NCBI RefSeq assembly: GCF_003119115.1
Contig: NZ_CP022364.1
Coordinates: 458,501-522,500, forward strand
Length of the DNA stretch: 64,000 bases
DNA from: Azospirillum sp. TSH58
GTDB lineage: Bacteria; Pseudomonadota; Alphaproteobacteria; Azospirillales; Azospirillaceae
Direction: 5' to 3'
Positions 8,739 through 18,850 of this stretch are shown here, one piece after another; the stretch's first letter is position 1; every line of letters begins with the position of its first letter. The notes under the pieces were generated by a model. That model was not told where the DNA came from, made no database searches, and saw nothing but the letters and a program-made list of their open reading frames with translations. The position numbers and the translations under genes are program-made.

Positions 8739-10921
8739 TCGGGAAGCTTTCCGCCCATCGTCCACGGGCGGTCGCCACGCTGGCCGCGCACGCTCTCCAC
8801 CCGGATCCCCTCGTCCGACAGGTAGAGCGCGTGGGCGCCCTCCCGCCGCAGGCGCCAGCGGTCGATCACCAGCGGCGCCCGGCAGCCGCGCGAGGGGGCA
8901 GCGATCACCACCGCATCGGCCAGCGCGCAATCCTCCGGCAATGCGTCCGGCTGGCGCAGCAGCGCCACGGTCTTTCCCTCCACCCGGTAAAGGCATCCCA
9001 GGGCGTCGCAGCGCAGCCGCCCGTCCAGGCTCACCCCGGCGAGCGGCCAGACATCCTGACCGGCTTTGCCCTCCGGCTTCTCCATGCCGTCGCGCCGCCT
9101 CCAGGTGTCGGCCACCCGCCCGTCGCTGGCGGCTGACAGGCTGAGCAGCCCTTCCGCGCCGCGCACGGCCATCAATTTCCCGTCCTCCGACACCAGAAGG
9201 TCGGGCCGCGGCGCGAAGACCGGGACGACCATCCCCCCGACCATCGCGGCCAGCCCCAGCCAGCGCCAGCGCCTTGTCCAGATGGCCAGCCACAGCCCTC
9301 CCAGAGTGACCGCCGCGATGGCGGCGTCCGGCATGGCCGGCAGGAACGCGGTGGCGCCGGGCAGCGCCGCGGTCCGCTCCGCCGTTTCGATGACCAGCCG
9401 GACGCCCCAGCTCATCGCCGTCACCGCCGGCCCCTCCAGCCCGAAGGGCAGCAGCAGGTAGGAGAGCAGGCTGAAGGGCATGATCCACACCGTCGTGATG
9501 GGGATCGCCACCATGTTGGACAGCACGCCGTAGAAGGCGACCTGCTGGAAATGGTAGAGCCCATAGGGAGTCGTCGCGACCGTCGCCACCACACTGGAAA
9601 AGGCGATGCCGCCCAGCGCCATCGCTCCCCGGCCGAACCAGCCCATCTCGCGCCGCCGCCGCACCGCCCAGGGCGTGAACCGCTCGAAGGCGGCGATCAG
9701 GGCGACGACCGCCGCGAAGGACATCTGGAAGCTCGGCCCCAGCATCCCCTCCGGGTCGTAGAGGACGGTGACGATGCCGGCGAAGGCGACCAGCCGCATG
9801 CTGATCGGCGACCGGTCGGCGATGACCGCTCCCATGACCAGCCCGGTCATCAGCACCGACCGCAGCGTCGGCAGGGGCGCTCCCACCAGCAGTGTGTAGA
9901 GGATGGCCGACAGGATGCCGGCCAACGCCGCGATCTTCTTGATCGGCCAGCGCAGCGCCACCCAGGGAACCAGCGCCAGCAGCGCCCGCACCACCCAAAA
10001 GACGATCCCCGCGGCGATGCCGACATGCAGGCCGGAAATGGACAGGAGATGCGCCAGTCCGCTGTCGCGGAAGGCGTCCATCATCGGCTCGGGAATCGCC
10101 GCCGCGTCGCCGTTCAGCAGGGCGGCGGTAACGCTGGCCTCCGCGGAGTCGGGCACGGTGGCGCGCACCCGCTCGGCGATGGCGGCGCGGGCCCGCTCGA
10201 AGGCCACGGTCACCCGGCGCCAGCCGCCGGGCGGTGGCGCCTCCTGCGCGACAGGAGCGCCCATGACGAAGCCGACCGCGCCGAATCCTTCGAAATAGGC
10301 GCGCCGCTGCAGGTCGAAGGCCCCCGGTTCGGCCGGCGCGGCCGGGGGGTGAAGCATGGCGCGCAGCCGGACCACCGTCCCGGCCTCCGGCGGCGTCACC
10401 TTGGCGGGCAGATGCAGGCGCGCCCGTGCCGGTGTCGCTTCGGGGGCCAGCCGCTCCACCGTCAATTCCCCAAGCATCAGCCGCGTGCCGGTGGGCTGCC
10501 GCTCGACCGCCAGCACCCGCCCGGTCAGCTGCACCGGCCCGAGTTCCCGGGTCAGCATCGGCGCGGCCACCGCGATGCTGTGGAGCTGCGCCGCGGCGAA
10601 GCCCAACGCGACGCTGAGCACCCCCAGCAGCAGGACGAGCGGCGCCAGACGCCGCCGCGCCAGCCACAGCAGAGGCAGACAGCCGGCCGCGGCGCCCGGC
10701 CCCAGCCAGAGCGGCGGCTCGGCCGGCAGGCCGAAATACAGCGCCACGCCGGCCCCGGTCCCCACGGGCAGCCACAGCGCCCAGCGCTCCCGCTCCGCGG
10801 CGAGACAGTCCACCGCGGCGGCGGAAAGGCGTGCAACGGCACCGCGGCGGACCGGACCGGTGTCGCCGTCCTCCTCGGCCGCCATACCCCCGGCCATGCC
10901 CTCTTCAACCCCGTGGGCCAT
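8717..10921 (-). CDS. comEC: ComEC/Rec2 family DNA-uptake channel protein
   Basis: The 734-residue membrane protein has the ComEC layout: N-terminal helices and a DUF4131-like beta domain (about residues 45-220), the Competence domain with the hallmark LAHLLSISGLHVGIAAG (about 290-306) and many helices to about 560, and a C-terminal region matching the position of the metallo-beta-lactamase domain. That C-terminal part lacks the HxHxDH metal site, so it is probably a degenerate, non-hydrolytic version, as in some Gram-negative ComEC proteins. In competent bacteria ComEC passes single-stranded DNA through the inner membrane. The start is uncertain; an in-frame ATG at 10897 is an alternative. 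No other competence gene is in the window. Confidence 0.88.
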   Translation of the reverse strand: MAHGVEEGMAGGMAAEEDGDTGPVRRGAVARLSAAAVDCLAAERERWALWLPVGTGAGVALYFGLPAEPPLWLGPGAAAGCLPLLWLARRRLAPLVLLLGVLSVALGFAAAQLHSIAVAAPMLTRELGPVQLTGRVLAVERQPTGTRLMLGELTVERLAPEATPARARLHLPAKVTPPEAGTVVRLRAMLHPPAAPAEPGAFDLQRRAYFEGFGAVGFVMGAPVAQEAPPPGGWRRVTVAFERARAAIAERVRATVPDSAEASVTAALLNGDAAAIPEPMMDAFRDSGLAHLLSISGLHVGIAAGIVFWVVRALLALVPWVALRWPIKKIAALAGILSAILYTLLVGAPLPTLRSVLMTGLVMGAVIADRSPISMRLVAFAGIVTVLYDPEGMLGPSFQMSFAAVVALIAAFERFTPWAVRRRREMGWFGRGAMALGGIAFSSVVATVATTPYGLYHFQQVAFYGVLSNMVAIPITTVWIMPFSLLSYLLLPFGLEGPAVTAMSWGVRLVIETAERTAALPGATAFLPAMPDAAIAAVTLGGLWLAIWTRRWRWLGLAAMVGGMVVPVFAPRPDLLVSEDGKLMAVRGAEGLLSLSAASDGRVADTWRRRDGMEKPEGKAGQDVWPLAGVSLDGRLRCDALGCLYRVEGKTVALLRQPDALPEDCALADAVVIAAPSRGCRAPLVIDRWRLRREGAHALYLSDEGIRVESVRGQRGDRPWTMGGKLPDGKTGAR

Positions 10922-11061
10922 ACTGTCGCCTATGCGCGCAAGGCAAATGCCTCCGGCGCCGTTAATGTGTTACACCACCGCACCACCGCAGTCGCACCGC
11001 CGCTGCCGCAGCACGGCCGCCGCAGCACTGTAGCAGCGCCGAACCCGGAATTGAGCCACCC

Positions 11062-12474
11062 ATGACCGTCGTCACCCGTTTCGCCCCGTCGCCCACCGGC
11101 TTTCTCCACATCGGCGGTGCCCGCACCGCGCTGTTCAACTGGCTGTACGCCCGCCGCAACGGCGGGACGTACCTGTTGCGCATCGAGGACACCGACCGCC
11201 AGCGCTCGACGGACGCCGCGGTGGACGCCATCCTCGACGGCCTGTCCTGGCTCGGCCTCGACTGGGACGGCGACGCGGTCAGCCAGTTCGCCCGCAAGGA
11301 CCGCCACGCCGAAGTGGCGCAGCAGATGCTTGCCGCCGGCCGCGCCTATTACTGCTACGCGAGCCCCGAGGAACTGGAGGAGATGCGCGCCGCCCAGAAG
11401 GCCGCGGGCCAGCCGGTGCGCTACGACGGGCGCTGGCGCGACCGCGACCCGTCCGAGGCGCCGGCCGGCGTGAAGCCGGTGATCCGCCTGAAGGCCCCGC
11501 AGGAGGGCGAGACGGTCCTGAAGGACCGCGTCCAGGGCGAGGTGACGGTGCAGAACGCCCAGCTCGACGACCTGATCCTGCTGCGCGCCGACGGCACCCC
11601 GACCTATCTGCTGGCCGTGGTGGTGGACGACCATGACATGGGCGTCACCCACGTCATCCGCGGCGACGACCATCTGACCAACACCTTCCGCCAGATCCAG
11701 ATCTACAACGCCATGGGCTGGGACCTGCCGGAATTCGGCCACATCCCGCTGATCCACGGGCCGGACGGCGCCAAGCTGTCGAAGCGCCACGGCGCGCTGG
11801 GCGTCGACGCCTACCGCGACATGGGCTACCTGCCCGAGGCGATCCGCAACTATCTGCTGCGGCTCGGCTGGGCGCACGGCGACGACGAGATCATCTCGAC
11901 CGAACAGGCCGTGGAGTGGTTCAACCTGGAGGGCATCGGGCGCTCCCCCTCGCGCTTCGATTTCGCCAAGCTGGAGAACCTGAACGCCCACTACATGCGG
12001 CAGGCCGACGACGCCCGCCTCGTGGGTCTGGCCGCCCCGCGGCTGGAGGCCGAGCTCGGCCGCGCGCTGACCGAGTCGGAACGCGACCTGCTGACCCGCG
12101 CCATGAACGGGCTGAAGCAGCGCGCCCGCACCGTGGTCGATCTCGCCCAGAGCGCCCGTTTCTACCTCGCCGCCCGCCCGCTGGCGATGGACGAGAAGGC
12201 CGCCGCGCTGTTGGACGAGAAGGGCCGCGGCGTCCTGGCCGACCTCGCCGCCCGCTTCGAGACGGAAGCCGACTTCACCGCCGCCGCGCTGGAGGCCCTG
12301 GTGCGCGCCTTCGCCGAGGAGCGGGGCGAGAAGCTGGGCAAGATCGCCCAGCCGCTGCGCGCCGCGCTCACCGGTTCCACCGTGTCGCCGCCGATCTTCG
12401 AGGTGGCGGAGCTTCTCGGCCGGGCGGAAACGCTGGCCCGGATGAAGGATGCCGCAACTGCAGCACGGGGATAA
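11062..12474 (+). CDS. gltX: Glutamate--tRNA ligase
   Basis: The 470-residue class I synthetase charges tRNA-Glu. It begins [26 protein letters not shown], where HIGG is the HIGH-type signature of GluRS, followed by [13 protein letters not shown], and has AKLSKRHG as the KMSKS-type signature. The C-terminal helical part binds the anticodon. The gene is divergent from comEC. About 94 bases separate it from gltA, which has its own promoter. Confidence 0.95.
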   Translation: MTVVTRFAPSPTGFLHIGGARTALFNWLYARRNGGTYLLRIEDTDRQRSTDAAVDAILDGLSWLGLDWDGDAVSQFARKDRHAEVAQQMLAAGRAYYCYASPEELEEMRAAQKAAGQPVRYDGRWRDRDPSEAPAGVKPVIRLKAPQEGETVLKDRVQGEVTVQNAQLDDLILLRADGTPTYLLAVVVDDHDMGVTHVIRGDDHLTNTFRQIQIYNAMGWDLPEFGHIPLIHGPDGAKLSKRHGALGVDAYRDMGYLPEAIRNYLLRLGWAHGDDEIISTEQAVEWFNLEGIGRSPSRFDFAKLENLNAHYMRQADDARLVGLAAPRLEAELGRALTESERDLLTRAMNGLKQRARTVVDLAQSARFYLAARPLAMDEKAAALLDEKGRGVLADLAARFETEADFTAAALEALVRAFAEERGEKLGKIAQPLRAALTGSTVSPPIFEVAELLGRAETLARMKDAATAARG

Positions 12475-12484
12475 CTTCCGTGCG

Positions 12485-12513
12485 TTGATATCCGCCCGGC
12501 ATAGAACTATGCT
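12485..12513 (+). promoter_or_regulatory. Sigma70-type promoter of gltA
   Basis: TTGATA (12485-12490), a 17-base spacer and TATGCT (12508-12513) form a good housekeeping promoter 56 bases before the gltA start. The -10 overlaps a small inverted repeat CATAG-AA-CTATG (12500-12511), which could be an operator. Confidence 0.6.
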
Positions 12514-12568
12514 GCGCGCATTCGAAAAGGGCGTTAAGCCCCAACCCTAAAGATAAGGACGTGCCGAG

Positions 12569-13874
<1,306 letters not shown>

Positions 13875-13882
<8 letters not shown>

Positions 13883-14081
13883 CCGGCCAACAGCGCACAT
13901 CGGGACGGGCGGCTCCGACGGAGCCGCCCGCAGCCCGGCCGCGTTCATCGTTCCGGCACGGCGGGTCCGTCAGGGCCAGCCGGCCGCGAACGACAACAAG
14001 CCGCCGCTCTCGCGGCGGCTTCGCCGCATCGTCTTTTATGCGGTGATTGTGGCGATGATCGCCGCGGTGGTGCTGATCTGA
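13875..14081 (+). CDS. Possible small single-pass membrane protein
   Basis: A 68-residue frame begins with a GTG overlapping the end of gltA by eight bases. The N-terminal 45 residues are polar and basic (RRLRR just before the membrane), and the last 18 residues form one hydrophobic helix that ends at the C-terminus, a tail-anchor layout. I do not recognise it. Two strong RNA hairpins lie inside the frame (13907-13929 and 13998-14021), so the stretch could instead be the gltA 3' untranslated region. The basic-then-hydrophobic pattern favours a real protein, but this is weak. Confidence 0.4.
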
Positions 14082-14084
14082 CCT

Positions 14085-14693
14085 TCAGCCCTGGGTGATC
14101 GGGATGTGCGGCCCTTCCGCCGCCACGCGCTCCATCCATGCGCGCACCGCCGGATAGCCGGACAGGTCGAACCCGCCCTCCTCCGCGACGTGGCTGTAGG
14201 CGTAGAGCGCGATGTCGGCGATGCTGAAACGGTCGCCCACGAAGAACCGCCGCTCCGCCAGATGCCCTTCCATGACGCCCAGCGCGTCGTAGCCGAGCCG
14301 GCGCTTGGTCACCAGCCCCAGCTTGCGCTCCTCGGTCATCTCCACATGGTGGGTGATCCAGAAGCGCACGGTCGCGATGTTCGGTTCGTGGCTGTACTGC
14401 TCGAAGAACATCCATTGCAGGACGCGCGCGCGTCCCTCGCGGTCGTCGGGCAGATAGGGCGTGCCTTCCGCCAGATACCAGAGGATCGCGTTGGATTCCG
14501 GCAGATGCCCGCCGTCCTCCAGCTGCAGGGTCGGGATGCGCCCGTTCGGGTTTCGCGCCAGGAATTCCGGTGTGCGGGTTTCCGCCCGGTCGATGTCCAG
14601 CTCGATCCGCTCATAGGGGATGCCGAGCTTGTGCAGCAGCAGCCGGCATTTGTAGCCGTTTCCGGACGAGAGGTTGTCGTAAAGGCGCAGCAT
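14085..14693 (-). CDS. Glutathione S-transferase family protein
   Basis: From the ATG at 14693 the product has 202 residues, normal for a bacterial GST. The thioredoxin-like N-terminal domain shows LYDNLSSGNGYKCRLLLHKLGIPYE, the cis-proline GRIPTLQLEDG and the glutathione-contacting LPESNAILWYLA; the C-terminal helical domain contains the N-capping box FSIADIALYAY. It would conjugate or bind glutathione in the cytoplasm; the substrate is unknown. An ATG at 14720 is an alternative start without a ribosome-binding site. The frame continues open far upstream but that part is antisense shadow of the LysR gene. Confidence 0.9.
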   Translation of the reverse strand: MLRLYDNLSSGNGYKCRLLLHKLGIPYERIELDIDRAETRTPEFLARNPNGRIPTLQLEDGGHLPESNAILWYLAEGTPYLPDDREGRARVLQWMFFEQYSHEPNIATVRFWITHHVEMTEERKLGLVTKRRLGYDALGVMEGHLAERRFFVGDRFSIADIALYAYSHVAEEGGFDLSGYPAVRAWMERVAAEGPHIPITQG

Positions 14694-14749
14694 GGCGGCG
14701 TGTCTCCGCTCCAAATTCATCCGATGACGGATGTAACCACGAAACGGAA

Positions 14750-15670
14750 TCAGCCGCCAGCACGGCCCTTCGGAAGCGGCACACCGAGCCGCTCCAGCCG
14801 CGTCCGATCCGCAGCGGCCTCCTCCACCAGCCAGTGCCGGAAGGCGCGAAGCACGCCGCGCCCCCGCCCTTCGGCCGGAGCCGTCAGCACATAACGGTCG
14901 CCGCAAGGCACCACGGGTCCGAAGGGGCAAACGAGGCGCCCGGCCTCCAGAGCGTCCAGCACCAGCGATGGGCGCCCCAGCGCGATCCCCTGCCCGGCCA
15001 TGGCGGCCTGGATCACCATCACCGACTCCGAAAAGCTCAGGTTGCGCGCCCCGCCCAGGTCCACCCCGCTGGCCCCGCGCCACAGGCTCCAGTCCGGGGA
15101 CGCCTGATAGTGCAGCAGCCTGTGGCGGGACAGGTCGGCCGGGCCGGACAGCCGCCCGGCGAGCGACGGCGCGCAGACCGGGATCAGCGGCTCCTCCGAC
15201 AGCAGCGTGCCGTCGGGACCGGGATCGCCGCCGCGCACATAGCGGATCACCGCCCAGCCTGCCTCGGCCTCCGACGCGCGGTCGGTGTTGCCCCCCTCGA
15301 TGTCCAGACGCAGGTCGGGGCGGCCGTCGAGGAAGCGCCCCAGACGCGGCACCAGCCACAGGGCCGCCCAGGTGCGCGGCGCGGCGATGCGCAGCCGGTC
15401 CGGTCCGCTGCCGGCGATGCGGTCCCAGCTTTCCTGAAGACGGCCCAGTCCGGCGGTGCAGGCCTGAGCGAGGTCGCGCCCGGCGTCGGTCAGGAGAAGC
15501 CCCTGCGGGCTGCGCTCGAACAGGCGGACCTTCAGCCGCTTTTCCAGATCGCCCACCTGACGGCTGATCGCCCCGTGGGTCAGCCCGAGTTCCTCGGCGG
15601 CGCGCGTCATGCTGCCGTGCCGGGACGCGGCTTCGAAGGCGGCCAGGGCGGTGAAGGGAAGACGCGGCAT
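14750..15670 (-). CDS. LysR-type transcriptional regulator (GcvA-like)
   Basis: The 306-residue product has the LysR winged-helix domain at the N-terminus (LPFTALAAFEAASRHGSMTRAAEELGLTHGAISRQVGDLEKRL, about residues 3-46) followed by the two-lobed effector domain. The opening and the W-rich PDWSLWRGA segment resemble GcvA-type regulators. The ATG at 15670 is used; a GTG two codons upstream is possible. A perfect palindrome 22 bases upstream (15692-15710) is a likely binding site for this protein. The flanking GST and acetyltransferase genes are candidate targets. Confidence 0.92.
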   Translation of the reverse strand: MPRLPFTALAAFEAASRHGSMTRAAEELGLTHGAISRQVGDLEKRLKVRLFERSPQGLLLTDAGRDLAQACTAGLGRLQESWDRIAGSGPDRLRIAAPRTWAALWLVPRLGRFLDGRPDLRLDIEGGNTDRASEAEAGWAVIRYVRGGDPGPDGTLLSEEPLIPVCAPSLAGRLSGPADLSRHRLLHYQASPDWSLWRGASGVDLGGARNLSFSESVMVIQAAMAGQGIALGRPSLVLDALEAGRLVCPFGPVVPCGDRYVLTAPAEGRGRGVLRAFRHWLVEEAAADRTRLERLGVPLPKGRAGG

Positions 15671-15691
15671 CGGCACGGCTGCTGGTTTTCA

Positions 15692-15710
15692 CTGTGAGGA
15701 TTCCTCACAG
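15692..15710. promoter_or_regulatory. Perfect 19-bp palindrome, likely LysR operator
   Basis: CTGTGAGGA-T-TCCTCACAG reads the same on both strands apart from the central base. It contains a T-N11-A core, the form bound by LysR-type regulators, and lies in the 122-base gap between the lysR start and the divergent acetyltransferase start. Autoregulation and control of the divergent gene are inferred. Confidence 0.6.
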
Positions 15711-15792
15711 CCATGCCGGGGAAAGTCAATTGTGGAGCGCGGAGGCAGCGGGCAGGCTTGAGCGCAGAAACGGACTCAGCGCGGCGCCTTCC

Positions 15793-16320
15793 ATGACGAT
15801 GACCTTTTCCATCACCGACATTTCCACCCTTGATGACCGTCGTTTGCGAGCGGAACTGGAAGCCCTTCTGGAGGACGCCGTGAACAGCGGCGCCTCGGTC
15901 GGCTATCACGCGCCGCTGGCGCCCCACTGGAGGCGGGCCTTCTGGGACGGGGTGGCGGCCCAGCTGTCCGGCGGCGCGCACCGTCTGCTGATCGCGCGGG
16001 GACCGGAGGGAGAGTTGCTGGGCAGCGTGCAGTTGGCTCTCTGCACCAAGCCCAACGGCGCGCACCGCGCCGAGGTGCAGAAGCTGCTCGTCTTCACCCG
16101 CCATCGCCGGAATGGCGTCGCCCGGCGTCTGATGGCGGCGGTGGAGGACACAGCCCGCGGGCTGGGGCGGTCCCTGCTGGTGCTCGACACGCTGAAGGGG
16201 GACAGCGGCGAGCCCTTCTACGCGGCGACGGGCTGGCATCGCGCCGGGGTGATCCCCGGCTACACGGTGGAAGCGGACGGCGCCTACGGCGACACCGTCC
16301 TCTTCCACAAGACGCTGTGA
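15793..16320 (+). CDS. GNAT family N-acetyltransferase
   Basis: The ATG at 15793 gives 175 residues; an ATG six bases later is equally possible and no clear ribosome-binding site precedes either. The GNAT fold is indicated by LGSVQLALCTKPNGAHRAEVQKLLVFTRHRRNGVARRLMAAVE, with the acetyl-CoA loop RRNGVA (about residues 108-113), and by the C-terminal EPFYAATGWHRAGVIPGY strand. The protein resembles acetyltransferases that detoxify small molecules, but the substrate is not known. It is divergent from the LysR gene across the palindromic operator and so may be its target. Confidence 0.85.
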   Translation: MTMTFSITDISTLDDRRLRAELEALLEDAVNSGASVGYHAPLAPHWRRAFWDGVAAQLSGGAHRLLIARGPEGELLGSVQLALCTKPNGAHRAEVQKLLVFTRHRRNGVARRLMAAVEDTARGLGRSLLVLDTLKGDSGEPFYAATGWHRAGVIPGYTVEADGAYGDTVLFHKTL

Positions 16321-16326
16321 CGGCTG

Positions 16327-16722
16327 TTACTTCGTCTCGATCAGCTCGACCTTGTAACCGTCCGGGTCCTCGATGAAGGCGATCACGGTGGTGCCGTGCT
16401 TCATCGGACCGGGCGGACGCGGGATCTTGACGCCTTCCTTGGCAAGCTGTTCGCAGGTGGAGTAGATGTCCGGCACGCCCAGCGCGATGTGGCCGTAGGC
16501 GGTGCCGATGGCGTAAGGCTCCGCCTGGTCCCAGTTGTGGGTCAGTTCCAGGACGGCGGTGTCCTTCTCGTCGCCGTAGCCGACGAAGGCCAGGGTGAAG
16601 CGCCCGCCCTCATAGTCGTTGCGGCGCAGCAGCTTCATGCCGAGCAGCCGCGTGTAGAAGTCCAGCGACTTCTCCAGATCATAGACCCGGAGCATGGTGT
16701 GCAGCAGGCGGAATTGGCTCAT
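16327..16722 (-). CDS. gloA: Lactoylglutathione lyase (glyoxalase I)
   Basis: Glyoxalase I isomerises the methylglyoxal-glutathione adduct to S-lactoylglutathione. The 131-residue protein has the four metal ligands in the expected places: His in FRLLHTMLRV, Glu in AVLELTHNW, His in AYGHIALGV and Glu in GYKVELIE, together with LDFYTRLLGMKLLRRNDY. The metal is usually Ni or Co in short bacterial enzymes. The start at 16722 (MSQFRLLHTM) fits the family; the frame is open 30 bases further. It lies 38 bases downstream of lpxB on the same strand. Confidence 0.95.
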   Translation of the reverse strand: MSQFRLLHTMLRVYDLEKSLDFYTRLLGMKLLRRNDYEGGRFTLAFVGYGDEKDTAVLELTHNWDQAEPYAIGTAYGHIALGVPDIYSTCEQLAKEGVKIPRPPGPMKHGTTVIAFIEDPDGYKVELIETK

Positions 16723-16760
16723 GGTCTCTTCTCCCAAGCGGGTTCTTGCCAAGCGGATTT

Positions 16761-17954
16761 TTACGCTCGCGTCTTATCCGGCCTCGTCTTATCCAACCGG
16801 CCGGCAGCGACCTCCAACACGACCTGGGCGGCCCGTTCGCTGGGCGGCGTTCCGCCCTGCCCCAGCCAGCGCGCCACCTCCGCCACCCCGTCGATCTGCG
16901 TCGCGCGGGCGGCGGGATCGTCGAGCAGGCGGCCCAGCTCGGAGGCCAGCCGGTCGGGCCGGCAGTCCTCCTGAAGCAGTTCCGGCACCAGCATGCGGTC
17001 GAGCATCAGATTGACCAGATTGACGTATTTGACGCGGATCAGCCGCCGGTACAAGGCCACCGTCACCGGGTTGAGGCGGTAGGCGATCACCGTCGGCAGG
17101 CGGGCCAGCGCCAGCTCGAGCGCCACCGTGCCGGACGCCGCCAGCGCGGCCTCCGCCGCCGCGAAGGCATCGTATTTCGGGGCGTCGCCCTCGACGAGAA
17201 TGGTGGGCATCGGCCAGCCCGCCACCTCCGCCGCGACGCGGTCGCGCACCGTCGCCACGGTCGGCACCACGGCGACCAGCCCCGGATGGGTCGGCAGCAA
17301 GCGCTCCAGCGTGGCGCGGAACTCGGGCAGCAGGCGCGACACCTCGCCCTTCCGGCTGCCCGGCAGGACGGCGACGATCCGCGCCTCCGGCGCCAGCCCG
17401 TGGGTGGCGCGGAAGCGCTGCGCGTCGCCATGCGCAGCGCCGCTCTCCACCACCGAGTGGCCGACGAAGGTGCAGGGAAGCCCCTCCTTCTCGAAATAGG
17501 GCGGCTCGAAGGGCAGGATGGCCAGCAGATGATCGTAGATCGCCGCGTATTTGGCGGCGCGCTTCGGCTTCCAGGCCCAGACGGTGGGCGCCACGTAATG
17601 GATCAGCGGGATGCCCGGCGCCTGCGCCTTGACCCGCTTGGACACCCGCACCGTGAAGCCCGGCGAATCGATGCCGACCACCGCGTCGGGCCGCAGCCGC
17701 AGGATCTCGGCGACCGTCTGGTCGATGCGGCGCAGCAGGTTCGGCAGATGGGGGAGCAGCTCGAACACGCCGAACAGCGTCAGCTCGCCCATCGGGAACA
17801 GGCTGTCCAGCCCTTCCGCGACCATCTTCTCGCCGCCGATGCCGGCGAAGCGCACCCGTCCGCCGGTCAGCCGCTTGCAGGCGGCCATCAGCCGAGCGCC
17901 CAGCGCGTCGCCGGAGGGTTCCCCGGCGATCAGGAAAATCAGCGGATCGCTCAC
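16761..17954 (-). CDS. lpxB: Lipid-A-disaccharide synthase
   Basis: LpxB joins UDP-2,3-diacylglucosamine and lipid X to form the lipid A disaccharide. The 397-residue product starts at a GTG whose last two bases overlap the lpxI stop (GTGA). It shows IAGEPSGDALGARLM at the start, PDAVVGIDSPGFTVR, IHYVAPTVWAWKPKRA, VGHSVVE, the sugar-nucleotide motif LPGSRKGEV and ASGTVALELAL. The frame extends far upstream but only as a shadow of lpxI. The C-terminus carries a repeated DKTRPDKTRA tail. It is the last gene of the fabZ-lpxA-lpxI-lpxB unit. Confidence 0.95.
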   Translation of the reverse strand: MSDPLIFLIAGEPSGDALGARLMAACKRLTGGRVRFAGIGGEKMVAEGLDSLFPMGELTLFGVFELLPHLPNLLRRIDQTVAEILRLRPDAVVGIDSPGFTVRVSKRVKAQAPGIPLIHYVAPTVWAWKPKRAAKYAAIYDHLLAILPFEPPYFEKEGLPCTFVGHSVVESGAAHGDAQRFRATHGLAPEARIVAVLPGSRKGEVSRLLPEFRATLERLLPTHPGLVAVVPTVATVRDRVAAEVAGWPMPTILVEGDAPKYDAFAAAEAALAASGTVALELALARLPTVIAYRLNPVTVALYRRLIRVKYVNLVNLMLDRMLVPELLQEDCRPDRLASELGRLLDDPAARATQIDGVAEVARWLGQGGTPPSERAAQVVLEVAAGRLDKTRPDKTRA

Positions 17955-18793
17955 GGCCGAGGCTCCGACGAAACGGTGATGCCGACGACGAACAGGCCCA
18001 GCCGGTCGGCGGTTTCCGCGACAGCGGCGCGGTCCACCAGAAGGCTGCCGCCCGCCTCCACCGCGATACCGCGCAGGCCGGCGCGGGCGGCGTTCTCCAC
18101 GGTCGTCACCCCCATGGTGGGGAGGTCCAGGCGGCGGTCCTGCTGCGGCTTCTTGACCTTGACCAGCACCCCGCCCGGACCGGGCCGCGCGACGGCGGCG
18201 CAGCGGGACAGCATGGCGTCGGTGCCCTCGATGGCTTCGACGGCGAGCACGATTCCCTGCTGCACCACGGCGCCCTGCCCGACGTCCAGCGCGCCGAGCG
18301 CGCGGGCGACCTCGACGGCGCGGGCAATGTCTCGCTCCGCCTCGGGGTCCGGACGCAGCCGGCCCACCGGCCCCGCCGGCGTCAGAAGCTCGCCGAGGAG
18401 CTCGTGCAGCCCGACGACGCGGAACCCCTCCCCTTCGAGTTCCCGCGCGACGGAGCGCAGAAGCCCGTCGTCGCCCAAGGCGCGGGTGCCGACCTTGGCG
18501 AGGAACTTCGTGGTGTACCAGTCGGGAAGCAGCTCGGTGAAGGACGGCCGGCGCACCGGCCCGGCGAAGACCAGCTCCCCAACCTTTTCCTTCTTCAGCC
18601 GGTCGATGATGCTGCCGGCGGCGCCGAAGCGGCTCCACAGATGGGGAAGGCCCTCGACGGTGGCGGGGTCGGTGTGGCCGTCGAAGGCGACGACGAAGAC
18701 CTCGCGACCCTGGCCGCGCACCGCGGCGGCGATGCGGGCCGGCAAGCTGCCGCCGCCCGCGAGGATGCCGAGCTTGGGAAGAGGCTGCGACAT
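17951..18793 (-). CDS. lpxI: UDP-2,3-diacylglucosamine diphosphatase LpxI
   Basis: LpxI hydrolyses UDP-2,3-diacylglucosamine to lipid X, replacing the unrelated LpxH in many alphaproteobacteria. The 280-residue protein has LGILAGGGSLPARIA at the start, a VGELVFAGPVRRP segment and the C-terminal conserved KKPQQDRRLDLPTMGVTTVENAARAGLRGIAVEAGG region, where the LDLPTMGVTT motif carries the conserved acidic and polar residues. It is between lpxA and lpxB in the standard order and overlaps lpxB by four bases. Confidence 0.94.
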   Translation of the reverse strand: MSQPLPKLGILAGGGSLPARIAAAVRGQGREVFVVAFDGHTDPATVEGLPHLWSRFGAAGSIIDRLKKEKVGELVFAGPVRRPSFTELLPDWYTTKFLAKVGTRALGDDGLLRSVARELEGEGFRVVGLHELLGELLTPAGPVGRLRPDPEAERDIARAVEVARALGALDVGQGAVVQQGIVLAVEAIEGTDAMLSRCAAVARPGPGGVLVKVKKPQQDRRLDLPTMGVTTVENAARAGLRGIAVEAGGSLLVDRAAVAETADRLGLFVVGITVSSEPRP

Positions 18794-18850
18794 GGCCGGG
18801 ACTCTCCCAGAGAACAGAACGGAAAGAAAACGGAGCGCGGCCGCCCCTTC

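Noticed and set aside
8717..9200. Active metallo-beta-lactamase domain at the ComEC C-terminus
   Set aside because: The HxHxDH motif is absent, so only a degenerate domain can be claimed.
13907..13929. Intrinsic terminator directly after gltA
   Set aside because: The GGGCGGCTC/GAGCCGCCC stem is strong but is not followed by a T-run and lies in a possible small ORF, so I did not list it as a terminator.
14694..15692. N-terminal extension of the glutathione S-transferase
   Set aside because: The frame stays open through the LysR gene, but the GST domain begins at 14693 and the extension reads as Arg/Ala/Gly-rich shadow.
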